Position numbers and translations under genes: made by a program
In this document: piece by piece, positions 36,712 through 45,573 of the stretch
How positions within the stretch are numbered: the first letter of the stretch is position 1
Layout of the letters: each line of letters opens with the position of its first letter
Notes under the pieces: model-generated
The model's database searches: none
What the model was told of the DNA's origin: nothing
What the model saw: the letters and a program-made list of their open reading frames with translations, nothing else
Source of the DNA: Bacillota bacterium
GTDB taxonomy: Bacteria > Bacillota > UBA4882 > UBA8346
NCBI GenBank assembly: GCA_023426245.1
Contig: JAFABB010000040.1
Coordinates: 248,001-312,000, forward strand
Direction of reading: 5' to 3'
DNA: 64,000 bases

Positions 36712-37018
36712 TTATGGTTTCCATCGATGTACATAAAACAAAAAACCGAATAGGAGGTGATTGTTTGGATTATAAAAAAAGAAATGTCACACATTGCGGG
36801 TGCGACATTTCTTATGGCTTGGTTTTTTGAATGGTGAAGCGATTGCGAGCCGTTACACCACTCTTGAGCACCTAAAATGGACTACCCATCCAAAAATTAG
36901 GCTTGTTTGCATATGCAAACAATTCATGCTCTATTTATTTTATACAACAAAAATAAAATTATTCCTGCTCAAAACGAAATAAAAAAGTTCGCATAGAAAA
37001 TTGGAAAGGATAAATTCA
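36712..37018. other. 307-base gap between ATPase gene and the CBASS operon
   Basis: Contains an 8-bp hairpin GAAATGTC/GACATTTC at 36781-36811 that could end the ATPase transcript. A 62-codon frame at 36794-36982 has no ribosome site and unusual composition, so I do not call a gene. Confidence 0.45.
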
Positions 37019-37291
37019 ATGGTTTATTTGGTTACATATGACCTTAAAAAACCCGGGCAGAATTATTCCACTCTTTATGATGCAATTAAATCTTTGGGTT
37101 CGTGGTGGCATTATTTGGATTCTACTTGGTTAGTTGATACAAATTTTTATTCTGCAAATAGTGTATCCGAGAAACTTACTCCCCATATTGACAAGAACGA
37201 TAATCTCTTAGTAATAGGAGTAAAAAACGATTATCAAGGTTATTTACCGGAAGATGCATGGGATTGGTTATACCAGCATATTTCAAATTAG
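37019..37291 (+). CDS. small SinR/Cas2-like ferredoxin-fold protein
   Basis: A 90-residue protein beginning MVYLVTYDLKKPGQNYSTLY, then WWHYLDSTWLV and NLLVIGVKNDYQGYL. The beta-alpha-beta layout and the first strand with YDL recall Cas2/VapD-like small nucleases and the group annotated as SinR family. No CRISPR is nearby. It is 19 bases upstream of another small gene and 215 bases upstream of the CD-NTase, so I think it belongs to the same operon. Function is unknown. Confidence 0.7.
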   Translation: MVYLVTYDLKKPGQNYSTLYDAIKSLGSWWHYLDSTWLVDTNFYSANSVSEKLTPHIDKNDNLLVIGVKNDYQGYLPEDAWDWLYQHISN

Positions 37292-37310
37292 TGTAGGGAG
37301 GTTTATTATA

Positions 37311-37481
37311 ATGGCAAAAAATACAGGCCAAGGACATAGAATTGGACAAGTTGATGGAAGAAGCCAGACATATAATCCAAAAACAAATGATTGGGTAAAA
37401 AGGGATACATCCAGTGGTCAATTTATTGATAGGAAAACATCGACCAATAGCCCTTTTAAGGGAGTTAGGAAAGAAGATTAA
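37311..37481 (+). CDS. 56-residue basic protein upstream of the CD-NTase
   Basis: Product begins MAKNTGQGHRIGQVDGRSQ and is Lys/Arg-rich with no hydrophobic segment. ATG 37311 lies 8 bases after GGGAGG. The pattern YNPKTNDWVKRD looks like a compact conserved domain, but I cannot name a characterised family. Translation would continue in an operon with the preceding small gene and the CD-NTase 25 bases downstream. Confidence 0.65.
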   Translation: MAKNTGQGHRIGQVDGRSQTYNPKTNDWVKRDTSSGQFIDRKTSTNSPFKGVRKED

Positions 37482-37506
37482 ATTAATTTTCGGGAGGAGC
37501 CAATTT

Positions 37507-38523
37507 ATGAAACCAAGGTTATATGATCAGTTTAAGGAATTCCATGACTTAATAAAGTTAGATAAAGAAAGCAGCCTATTAAAGGAAAAAAGAGATATTT
37601 TGCAGGCTGATTTCGAAAAAAAATTCCCCAAAATACTTAAAGAGCATGGAATTACAGTTAATAAATCGGATTTACGATTTATTGATCAAGGAAGTTATAG
37701 GCAAGGAATTAGTACAACGATTGATGATACAACAATAGATAGAGATGTAGCAGTAATATTTCCTTTAGACATCAAGGAAAATGATGATCCTAGAAAAATT
37801 AAAGGTTTTGCTAGGGATGCTTTAACGATAAACAACATTAGAGAACCTAAAATTAAAGAACCCTGTGTTACCGTTCAGTATTTACAGCAAGGCGAAGAAA
37901 ATATGCATATTGATTTTCCGCTTTATGCAGAATCTGATGGGACGGTGTATTTAGCAAGAGGAAAAGAGTATTCTTCAACTTATAAATGGGAGCCCGGTGA
38001 TCCGGATGGTTTAAATGATTATCTGGAGTCGTATTTTGCTGGGGATCAAGGAACTCAGCTGCGTCGGATTGTGAGATTTATAAAAAAATGGCGACAGGAA
38101 AAGTATGGTGAATCTTATACCAAAGATCATAGACCGCCTAGTATCGGAATAACACTACTTGCATGTCAACATTTTGATTATTATAGTGTCGATGGTTATG
38201 ATGATGATTTAAATGCTTTATATAGGGTAGTTAATGGAATCACTAATTCCTTTATACCTAATTTTTCGGGTGAGCACACTATTACAAAGAGGTTACCAGT
38301 TACGCCTGAAACGGATGTATTTTATAAAATGACAGATGCGGATGAGGAAGTATTTTATGCTAAACTATCAGAATTTAGAGATAATCTTTTAAATGCAATA
38401 AATGCTAATGAGGAATATGAGGCTGCGAAATATATACAAAAAAGTTTAGGAACAGATTTTAAACTACCGGAAAAACCGAAAAGCACTTCTGCTAAATCAA
38501 AAAGTGAGAACAGTTATGCTTGA
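37507..38523 (+). CDS. CD-NTase, CBASS cyclic-oligonucleotide synthase
   Basis: A 338-residue cGAS/DncV-like nucleotidyltransferase. The polymerase core is visible: GSYRQGISTT (about residues 60-69) followed by the metal pair DRDVAVI (about 76-82), and a third acidic strand in MHIDFPLY. Such enzymes make cyclic di- or trinucleotides on phage infection. The C-terminus is a flexible Ser/Lys tail ending SYA; in type II CBASS the E1/E2 protein Cap2 conjugates this end to targets. Start ATG 37507 follows GGGAGGAG. The clade is not certain; the SAVED effector downstream suggests a cyclic trinucleotide. Confidence 0.9.
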   Translation: MKPRLYDQFKEFHDLIKLDKESSLLKEKRDILQADFEKKFPKILKEHGITVNKSDLRFIDQGSYRQGISTTIDDTTIDRDVAVIFPLDIKENDDPRKIKGFARDALTINNIREPKIKEPCVTVQYLQQGEENMHIDFPLYAESDGTVYLARGKEYSSTYKWEPGDPDGLNDYLESYFAGDQGTQLRRIVRFIKKWRQEKYGESYTKDHRPPSIGITLLACQHFDYYSVDGYDDDLNALYRVVNGITNSFIPNFSGEHTITKRLPVTPETDVFYKMTDADEEVFYAKLSEFRDNLLNAINANEEYEAAKYIQKSLGTDFKLPEKPKSTSAKSKSENSYA

Positions 38524-40201
38524 TGAAATTATTGATTTAATAAATACATATACTGGGTTTTCATGTATTTCTACTGAATGTACTGAAACTGAAGGGAATT
38601 ATTATATTCCCTTCAGTTTTAAAAATTTTCATTACAATATGGACATTTTATGCACAAATGATCCAACAACAAGACAAATTGACATTTGGATGCAAGATAA
38701 AGAGTTATTATCTTATCCACATATGCTTTGTTTGAATGATAAAGATAAAAAGTTATATTCCTTATGTTTGGTCAATAAAGAAGAACATATTTTTAGTTCT
38801 ATGAGTATAGCTGAACATGTTGATTTGTATATAAGACAGTTGGATAAGCTAATGAATTTGACACTAACTGAGATTGATATAGAGTTTCAAAAAGAATTCC
38901 TGTATTACTGGAATCAAATTGCAATAAATAATAAAATAGGGGCGGAAGTATATATTTCCAATAAAAGAGAGGCCTGTGAAGTTGACTGTATACATACTCG
39001 AAGTGCAGCTTCAGACTTTCAAAAAATATTAATTAAAGAACCCTCTTTATACATTAATACGATTTATGTAGAATCAGGGAATGTAGAGAAAGGATTATTT
39101 ATTCCAATCACGGACTCAATGGGTATAGTCCCACCAACAAAACAAAACGTTTGGGACAGAGAAACAATTTTAAATATAATAATGAATCAAAAAAGAGACA
39201 GGATTTCTGCTAAGAATTATGAATTCCTTAAAAAATTATTCGTTCGCGGGAAGCAAAAATTCGTTGTTTTTTCAATGAAAATCCCTAAGGGGATGGAAAT
39301 TACTTTCTTAGCATTATTTAAATTTGCAAGTAGCGAAAAAAAATTATTCGTGGAAAAAATTCGGCAGGACCTACTTAATATTGAACCTATTTTTTGTGAA
39401 AGAAGTGATGTTGATTATATGCTAAAACGTATGGGTGGAGATGACGTTTATCTTGATAAAAAAATACTAATTATAGGTGCAGGTTCTGTTGGTAGTTATC
39501 TTATTTCCGAAATTGCCAAACTTGGTGTAATGAATATTTCAATTTCTGATAAAGATGACCTTAAAACTGGGAATATAATGAGACATAGATTAGGGAAAAA
39601 TTATATTCCAGAAAATAAAGCAATTGCAATGAAGAAGGAATTGGAAAAAATGTATCCTCAGGCAAAAATATCTACATATAAAGATCTTTTCAATAAGAAG
39701 GGAACTAGTAGTAGTGAATTTTATAATAAATTTGATTTGATTATTCTTGCAATTGGTAGTACAGATGCACAGAGAAGGTATAACAAGTTTTTTAAATTTC
39801 ATAAAATTAAGGTTCCTGTGATATACAATTGGCTTGATGCTGAGGGAAAGGGATGTCACCTTTTATATATAGATTATAAACATAAAGGGTGTTTTGAGTG
39901 CTTATTTCGAAAAAATGGTGTTCCTCTTGAAAGTAATAAGGTATCATTTGTCAATGGTAATGAGCTATTACTTGGGGAAGGTTGTGGGGGTAGTTTCACT
40001 CCTTATGGAAACGAAGTATTACTTAAAAACACTTATATAGCTCTGGAAATAGTAGGTAGAGCACTAAAAGGGGAAATAAATGAGAATATTCTGGTCTCAA
40101 GCCGTAATAATTTCCAGTCTTTGGATACCGTCATAAATTTTGATACTACAATTAATTCAAACTTCTACGAAGAAAGTTGTGAAATATGTGGCAACATATG
40201 A
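38516..40201 (+). CDS. cap2: Cap2, fused E2/E1 ubiquitin-like conjugation enzyme of type II CBASS
   Basis: A 561-residue protein. The N-terminal 200 residues resemble prokaryotic E2 domains (YPHMLCLNDKDKKLYSLCLV, with a candidate catalytic cysteine in the second LCL), and the C-terminal half is a ThiF-like E1 domain with ILIIGAGSVGSYLISEIAKLG for ATP, DLKTGNIMRHRLG and a CFEC/CEIC cysteine pair likely for zinc. Cap2 attaches the CD-NTase C-terminus to cellular targets, priming signal synthesis. ATG 38516 overlaps the CD-NTase stop by 8 bases. Confidence 0.9.
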   Translation: MLDEIIDLINTYTGFSCISTECTETEGNYYIPFSFKNFHYNMDILCTNDPTTRQIDIWMQDKELLSYPHMLCLNDKDKKLYSLCLVNKEEHIFSSMSIAEHVDLYIRQLDKLMNLTLTEIDIEFQKEFLYYWNQIAINNKIGAEVYISNKREACEVDCIHTRSAASDFQKILIKEPSLYINTIYVESGNVEKGLFIPITDSMGIVPPTKQNVWDRETILNIIMNQKRDRISAKNYEFLKKLFVRGKQKFVVFSMKIPKGMEITFLALFKFASSEKKLFVEKIRQDLLNIEPIFCERSDVDYMLKRMGGDDVYLDKKILIIGAGSVGSYLISEIAKLGVMNISISDKDDLKTGNIMRHRLGKNYIPENKAIAMKKELEKMYPQAKISTYKDLFNKKGTSSSEFYNKFDLIILAIGSTDAQRRYNKFFKFHKIKVPVIYNWLDAEGKGCHLLYIDYKHKGCFECLFRKNGVPLESNKVSFVNGNELLLGEGCGGSFTPYGNEVLLKNTYIALEIVGRALKGEINENILVSSRNNFQSLDTVINFDTTINSNFYEESCEICGNI

Positions 40202-40706
40202 GTCAATTGATAGGTTGATAAAATTTAAAATAAACGAGAAATCTGTACTTGATATATTAGATTCACCGTTAAAAATTTTATCTCGTTATAGGCAACTAGG
40301 TTTGGATGATAGTGAATCAGGAGGATTAGTCATTGGTTATGAGAGCCTAATAACTGGTAATTATACAATTGTGGATATGACTTTACCGGGAATACATGAT
40401 TTTAGAAGTAGAGTACGGTTTATTCGAAGAGATAGAACTCATGTTAAAGCCCTAGAACAATCAAAATCCAAAGGTGGTTATATAGGGACTTGGCACACAC
40501 ATCCACAAGTTGATCCTATACCAACAGTAACAGATATTATTGACTGGAAAGAATCAATGGAAGTAAATATCAATCAAACAAGGTATTTAATTTTTATAAT
40601 TACAGGGATTGAACGGTTTAGGGTATGGATTGGGGATTGCAAGTTAAAACAGATTAAAGAAATTCTCGAATGCGAGAAGATTAACGATATATATATTAAT
40701 AGTTAG
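40179..40706 (+). CDS. cap3: Cap3, JAB/JAMM deconjugating protease of type II CBASS
   Basis: A 175-residue metalloprotease with a JAMM active site: SGGLVIGYE carries the glutamate region, and TWHTHPQVDPIPTVTDIIDW holds the H-x-H and downstream Asp zinc ligands. Cap3 cleaves the bond made by Cap2 between CD-NTase and its targets, limiting activation. GTG 40179 is taken as start; GTG 40188 is possible. It overlaps cap2 by 23 bases. Confidence 0.9.
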   Translation: MKYVATYESIDRLIKFKINEKSVLDILDSPLKILSRYRQLGLDDSESGGLVIGYESLITGNYTIVDMTLPGIHDFRSRVRFIRRDRTHVKALEQSKSKGGYIGTWHTHPQVDPIPTVTDIIDWKESMEVNINQTRYLIFIITGIERFRVWIGDCKLKQIKEILECEKINDIYINS

Positions 40707-40719
40707 CAGGTGGAGAGGA

Positions 40720-41748
40720 ATGCATAAAATTTTAGTAGCTATAAGAAAGGTACCATTAAAATTATCCGGCAGTTTATTTGTTATTTTTTTGATTTTGAGT
40801 GTAATTGTATTCGAAAAAGGGGACTTAATTAAAAAAATTGAAGTTGGAAACATTAAGGCAATATTCGATACCACAAACAATTTCTTGCCATATTTGTATA
40901 AAACAAAGGCGTTAAAATATATATTTCCTGCATTAATGACGATTTGTGGATTGACTTATTTAATTGGTAGATTTTATAAAGAAAGAATTATTCTTATCAA
41001 GCATACGTCTTTAAATAATGACATTGCAGAGGTTGACTCAAATTTTTCCAAACAATATCATATCAGTAAAACGATTCAAATATCTCAATTTGACTTTATG
41101 TTAGACCCCAAAAGATACAAAGAAGCAATTGAAGTTCAAGATACAATTGTTAATGAGATATGTCAAACTAGAAATAAGTGTAAACTCGGATACTATGGTA
41201 TTGCTCATATTCCATTGATTTTTCGACTTGGTTTTAATATCGGTGATGAAAACAATACTAAACTTCTACATAAAAGAAGAAATAATGAATCTTTTTTTGA
41301 AGAATTTGAGAGTACCGACGATAATTCACCATTGGTAAAAATCGATGAATTAAATAAATCAAAAAAATCACGGGAATTATTAGTTAGTATTGCTACTTCG
41401 TTAATAATTAACGAAAATGAACTTAGCTCCCTCCATTATAAAGACATGCACTATTTAAAATTTGAAGGCCGATTCGTAGATTTTGATTCTGTTATTTCGT
41501 ATAAGAAAGCGGAGAGATTAAGGAATGAAATTATGATAAAGATAAGGCAAGTATGTAAGAAGTACGGAATTACTAAGATCCATTTAGTTTTAGCATCTTC
41601 TTGTGCATTTACCTTTTTCTTATCACAAGCATTTAGTCGACAACATGATCCAGAGATCGTTGTTTATCATTATTTAAGAGGAAAGTATCCGTGGGGTATT
41701 ATTGCACATGAGAAACCTGAAAATGCGGTTGTTTTTAATCAAAATTAA
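40720..41748 (+). CDS. 2TM-SAVED CBASS effector (Cap14-like)
   Basis: A 342-residue effector. Two transmembrane helices (about residues 17-33 and 63-82) precede a SAVED domain; the C-terminal block KIHLVLASSCAFTFFLSQAFSRQHDPEIVVYHYL is a SAVED core strand-helix pattern. SAVED domains bind cyclic oligonucleotides. In characterised CBASS systems 2TM-SAVED proteins (Cap14) disrupt the inner membrane and kill infected cells. ATG 40720 follows GGAGAGG, 13 bases after cap3. Confidence 0.85.
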   Translation: MHKILVAIRKVPLKLSGSLFVIFLILSVIVFEKGDLIKKIEVGNIKAIFDTTNNFLPYLYKTKALKYIFPALMTICGLTYLIGRFYKERIILIKHTSLNNDIAEVDSNFSKQYHISKTIQISQFDFMLDPKRYKEAIEVQDTIVNEICQTRNKCKLGYYGIAHIPLIFRLGFNIGDENNTKLLHKRRNNESFFEEFESTDDNSPLVKIDELNKSKKSRELLVSIATSLIINENELSSLHYKDMHYLKFEGRFVDFDSVISYKKAERLRNEIMIKIRQVCKKYGITKIHLVLASSCAFTFFLSQAFSRQHDPEIVVYHYLRGKYPWGIIAHEKPENAVVFNQN

Positions 41749-41804
41749 AAGGTTTACTCTAATTAAATTAATAATTTAAATTAAAATAGAATATGAGGGC
41801 AAAA

Positions 41805-42344
41805 ATGGATAATCAAAACAATAAGGTACAACTATCTGTTGAAACTTGCGAAATAACAAGAGATAACATTATATGCGGCATAAATGATGATAATTTAAAG
41901 GCCAATTTAAAATTAATAGATGTCATAATTATTCCCCAAGAATATAATACGAAAGATTATCAAGGAAAAGTATTTGCTTCACATTTTGACTTTTTATATG
42001 ATTATCTAAAAGATAAAGGAATGAATGTTGAGGTTGCAACTGAAGATGAAGAACCACTTGAACTTTTATTGCACAGTGATTTTATTAATTTAGGCTGTAT
42101 TTTTATTAGTAGTGTGGTTTTTCCAGTGGCTATTAATGTTTTAAGTAGCTATTTATACGATTTCATAAAGAATCATTCCAAAGATGCCAAAAATTCAACT
42201 GTCAAATGCGAACTGATTGTTGAGAATTCTGATAAAAGCACAATATCAATAAAATATGATGGTCCAGTAGAATCTTTTGATCGTGTAATAAACCATGCCT
42301 TACCAATGAGTAAGGAGAAAGAGATGGGCAGTGGGGAGAAATAA
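41805..42344 (+). CDS. uncharacterised gene after the CBASS effector, one membrane segment
   Basis: A 179-residue protein. N-terminal half is soluble, with IPQEYNTKDYQGKVFASHFDFLYDYLKDKG, and one hydrophobic segment lies at about residues 100-125 (FINLGCIFISSVVFPVAINVLSSYL). ATG 41805 is behind GAGGG. Family not recognised. It lies 56 bases after the effector and overlaps the next gene by 14 bases, so it may be an accessory part of the CBASS operon. AT-rich like its neighbours. Confidence 0.6.
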   Translation: MDNQNNKVQLSVETCEITRDNIICGINDDNLKANLKLIDVIIIPQEYNTKDYQGKVFASHFDFLYDYLKDKGMNVEVATEDEEPLELLLHSDFINLGCIFISSVVFPVAINVLSSYLYDFIKNHSKDAKNSTVKCELIVENSDKSTISIKYDGPVESFDRVINHALPMSKEKEMGSGEK

Positions 42345-43206
42345 CATTCTCATTGATTTAATTGAAACAGTTAATACATGTGAATTGGATGAGTTTAGGC
42401 ATGAATTAGACAATTATAAAAATAGAACAAATCTATTATCTCAGGAATTTTGGACAAGTTTACAACAAGTAAAAAAAACATATGTTTTAGAGCACAATGA
42501 ATTGTTAAGTAAAGTTTGTTGGTGTTTTGAAACTATTGGCCATACTCAAGATTTTTTTATTCAAGCTTTTTTAAAGGCCAAAGAAGAAAATTATTATGAT
42601 TCTTGGTGTGAATTTGAAAAATGTGAAATAGCATTAAACTCTTTAAAAAAGCATTGCCCTTTGGATAATCGTTTTGGGTTAAGACATATGGAAGAACTTG
42701 TCCCTAAATTTCAAGATATGTTTCCATATACATGGTTTGTAAGTCCGGGGTTAATTATTCAAGAGTCAAGGTGTTCAATTTGTAATGAACCTATAAAATT
42801 TAGAAAAAAATGTGGGCATGTTATTGGGGAAATATATAATGGGGAACAGTGTAATCGTATTATTACTAAAGTAATACCATTAGAAATTTCAATTGTTAAT
42901 AATCCTGTCCAAAAATATTCTGTATTATTTGGTCCGGAAATTAAATATAATTATGGTTTAATCAAATATGTATTTTCTGGATTACGTTCTCCTTGGCATA
43001 AATGGAGTTATGAAAAACAAAAAAGATCGGAAGAGATATATCCTGGAGCAGCGAGAAACTCTCGATGTCCATGCGGTTCGGGGAAAAAGTACAAAAATTG
43101 TTGTTTATTGAAAAAAAGGATAAAAGATCATTTTCAAATTATTTTTGAATTTGAACCACCAAAAGGACTTCCATCATATATAGCTGATTGTGAATCTTAT
43201 TCATAA
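42331..43206 (+). CDS. uncharacterised protein with a C-terminal SEC-C zinc motif
   Basis: A 291-residue protein. A CxxC pair (CSICNEP, about residues 146-149) with a following C-x-H group suggests a first zinc site, and the C-terminal CPCGSGKKYKNCC is a SEC-C motif like that of SecA. The GTG start at 42331 overlaps the previous gene by 14 bases; AAGGAG is 13 bases upstream, so the start is only tentative. SEC-C is known as a protein- or nucleic-acid-binding zinc element. Family and function unknown. It is the last gene of the operon. Confidence 0.65.
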   Translation: MGRNNILIDLIETVNTCELDEFRHELDNYKNRTNLLSQEFWTSLQQVKKTYVLEHNELLSKVCWCFETIGHTQDFFIQAFLKAKEENYYDSWCEFEKCEIALNSLKKHCPLDNRFGLRHMEELVPKFQDMFPYTWFVSPGLIIQESRCSICNEPIKFRKKCGHVIGEIYNGEQCNRIITKVIPLEISIVNNPVQKYSVLFGPEIKYNYGLIKYVFSGLRSPWHKWSYEKQKRSEEIYPGAARNSRCPCGSGKKYKNCCLLKKRIKDHFQIIFEFEPPKGLPSYIADCESYS

Positions 43207-43436
43207 AGTATAAGGCAATGTAAACGAGGGTGTGTACTCGGATTCTATCTCAATTGGTTTTATCTTTCTTGATACATTATTCTATAGGTCTCGCTTGATA
43301 AGGCTCCCGAAAAAGATACGACTAGTAAATCTAATAATCAACTACCCAGATTTAACTGAAAAAAAGCCTCAAGAACAAAGCCATATAAAGCATAAAGTTG
43401 AAGATTTATAATAAAAAAATAAAGTGCCAAGGATAT

Positions 43437-43545
43437 TCCCAAACATTTTGAGAATTAAAAGGTTTTTCTCAAACTATTTGAGAAGTGAACTCAAAAAATG
43501 CCCTTTTACCTATTGGGTTTTCTCAAACTTTATGAGAACCCATAA
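43437..43545. repeat. cluster of TTCTCAAA/TTTGAGAA inverted repeats
   Basis: TTCTCAAACTATTTGAGAA at 43466-43484 is an 8-bp inverted repeat, flanked by related half-sites at about 43447 and 43522. Similar elements lie after rtcB at about 52148-52226. The surrounding 230 bases (43207-43436) show no gene. Confidence 0.55.
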
Positions 43546-43550
43546 ACGAT

Positions 43551-43773
43551 TTGCTACATTTTCTTCATCATGGTCATTTTCAGATAACGGTTTATCAGCT
43601 TATCCAGTTTGATACTACAGGAAAAAACGTGGCATCGAAGATGCCGGTAGAATCAGTGTAGCCACGGCCCATCATAAGCTGCCTGAAGCGGTTTTGGCGT
43701 CCTCGGCTTTAAAAAAGCCGGCGGCTATTTTTTGTTCTAATAATTCAATGGTTTTGGGATTGATTTTTCGCAT
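43551..43773 (-). pseudogene. degenerate Spo0E-like gene (module copy C)
   Basis: The 3' end is nearly identical to the intact Spo0E-like gene at 34140 for about 65 bases. Two small hairpins are inserted: GGCATCGAAGATGCC (43631-43645) and CGGCTTT/AAAGCCG near 43705. They shift the frame and remove the SxxLDxLI end. No Xre gene follows; an AvcD-like gene is next instead. Confidence 0.65.
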
Positions 43774-43985
43774 GATTTTTTGAATCAATCGTTACGAGTT
43801 ACCAATGGATGAACTGAAGAGAATTTGAATATTGAACTCTAAACTATTCTCTCTGTCCCATTTTATATCTCAGAGGCATTCATTCTAACGCCAAATATTT
43901 ATAATATTAATATTTTGCAATAAATAAAAGGAATTCTTACGAATTCCATCGAAGACTAATGCTGAATATGAAAAGGAAATCATTG

Positions 43986-45155
43986 ATGAGGTGCCGAATG
44001 AATTATGTTATTGGTTTAACAGGTTCTTTTGGTAGTGGATGTAATTTTTTAGCCACAGAGTTTATACAGCCATTAAGTTATAAATATTTTTCCTTATCGA
44101 AAATTCTAAGACAAAAATATTTTCAAGAAAAAAGGAAGCAACCCAATCGCCCTGAATTACAAGATTACGGAAATCAATTGCGAAAAGATAATGGCAACGG
44201 ATATTTAGCAGACCTTTTTTTATCAGAATATAGAAAAGAGAACCCTGATAAATGTATTGTAGATAGTATCAGAAATCCCGGAGAAATTGAAGTTTTACGG
44301 CAAAACCTTCCTGGGTTTTATCTAATGGGAGTGTTTGCCGATAAGGACTTACGATGGAAAAGATTGAAAGATGATCCTTACTACAATAATAATTGGGGCT
44401 TGTTTGAAAAAGATGATGAAAGAGATATGGGAGAAGATTTAAGTTATGGGCAAAGAGTCACGGATTGTTTTTTAAGTGCCGACATCATATTATCAAATAA
44501 TCAAAACTTTGATCGGGGCAGTGAACCCTATGAAAACATGCAAACCCGTATTTCAAAATATCTTGAATTAATAGAACATCGAAAGAAAAGAGTTCCTACG
44601 GAACAAGAAGCATTAATGGCAATAGCTTATGCAAATGGATTAAGGTCAAGTTGTTTAAAAAGAAAAGTTGGAGCAGTAATCATTGATTTCAATGGGCAAA
44701 TTTTTAGTTCCGGGTTTAATGAGGTTCCTAAGTTAGAGAAATCATGCAAAGCTGCTTATGGTGGTTGTTATAGGGGGAAATTAAGAGCTAAATTTGCTGA
44801 GAAAACAAGGGCATATATTACGGATGACGAAAGTGCAGATAAATTCATTAACTGGTTTAAGAATGAATATAAAATTTTAGATTATTGTAAGGCTCTCCAC
44901 GCGGAAGAATCTGCTATACTATCAGTAGCCAGAAATGGTTCTTCTGCTTTGAGAGAAGCAATATTATATACTTCTACATATCCGTGTAATTTATGTGCAA
45001 ATAAAATTGCACAAGTAGGAATTAAAGAAGTGGTTTATTTAGAACCTTATCCTATGACGGAAGCTAAACTTATTTTATCCAATGCAAATGTTAAACAAAC
45101 CCCTTTTGAGGGAGTGACCTATAATGGTTATTTTAAATTATTTAAGGAGGAATAA
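43986..45155 (+). CDS. AvcD/DcdV-like dCTP/dCMP deaminase with N-terminal NTPase-like domain
   Basis: A 389-residue two-domain protein. The N-terminal half (about 210 residues) is a nucleotide-kinase-like fold starting VIGLTGSFGSGCNFLA, which resembles a P-loop but lacks the usual GK[ST] lysine. The C-terminal half is a zinc deaminase with ALHAEESAIL and TYPCNLCANKI. This arrangement matches the anti-phage deaminases of Vibrio (AvcD/DcdV), which deplete deoxycytidine nucleotides on infection and are held off by an RNA antitoxin. ATG 43986 follows AAGGAA; ATG 43998 behind GAGGTG is possible. A microprotein gene follows after 2 bases. Confidence 0.85.
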   Translation: MRCRMNYVIGLTGSFGSGCNFLATEFIQPLSYKYFSLSKILRQKYFQEKRKQPNRPELQDYGNQLRKDNGNGYLADLFLSEYRKENPDKCIVDSIRNPGEIEVLRQNLPGFYLMGVFADKDLRWKRLKDDPYYNNNWGLFEKDDERDMGEDLSYGQRVTDCFLSADIILSNNQNFDRGSEPYENMQTRISKYLELIEHRKKRVPTEQEALMAIAYANGLRSSCLKRKVGAVIIDFNGQIFSSGFNEVPKLEKSCKAAYGGCYRGKLRAKFAEKTRAYITDDESADKFINWFKNEYKILDYCKALHAEESAILSVARNGSSALREAILYTSTYPCNLCANKIAQVGIKEVVYLEPYPMTEAKLILSNANVKQTPFEGVTYNGYFKLFKEE

Positions 45156-45157
45156 GA

Positions 45158-45328
45158 ATGAAAAAATGTGAAAATTGCGGTGAACCCACTTATTTAAACA
45201 CATATTTTTCAAGAGAGGTATGTCCTTATTGTGGATGGATGGCATCTGTTATTGCAAAAACTTCCCCGAAAAAGTTAATCGTGAAAAACGAAGACCATGG
45301 TGGTAAAAAAATCTTATTGCCTGTATGA
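45158..45328 (+). CDS. 56-residue zinc-ribbon microprotein coupled to the deaminase
   Basis: Two CxxC pairs (CENC at residues 4-7 and CPYC at 22-25) 14 residues apart make a typical zinc-ribbon knuckle; the rest is basic. ATG 45158 is 8 bases after AAGGAGG, which overlaps the end of the deaminase gene. The gap between the two genes is only 2 bases, so they are surely co-translated. I know of no characterised partner of this kind for AvcD-like deaminases. Confidence 0.7.
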   Translation: MKKCENCGEPTYLNTYFSREVCPYCGWMASVIAKTSPKKLIVKNEDHGGKKILLPV

Positions 45329-45389
45329 TAGATGAGTTTTGCGGAAAATTGTAAATCCCTAATTACCGCCCCTTCGAAACCTTGGAAAC

Positions 45390-45573
45390 CATTTTCATCT
45401 TTATATACCTTACAATCAGTTTATCCAATTTCATACTATAGCTAATACGCGGCATCGAAGATGCCGATGGAGTCTGTACATCCGCTGGCGTCATAGAGCT
45501 CCTGGAGCTTGCGACGTCCGGCGGCTATTTTTTGTTCCAATAATTTGATGGTTTTGGGATTGGTTTTTCGCAT
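45390..45573 (-). pseudogene. degenerate Spo0E-like gene (module copy A)
   Basis: From an ATG at 45573 the product resembles the first half of the Spo0E-like protein at 34140 (KLLEQKIAAGRRKLQELYDASG). The inserted 15-base hairpin GGCATCGAAGATGCC (45451-45465) is followed by a TAG that ends the frame after 43 codons, losing SxxLDxLI. It is divergent from the Xre gene at 45844, keeping the layout of the intact module. Confidence 0.65.

Noticed and set aside
36794..36982. 62-codon + strand frame between the ATPase and CBASS genes
   Set aside because: No ribosome site, starts inside a hairpin and has cysteine/tryptophan-rich random composition.
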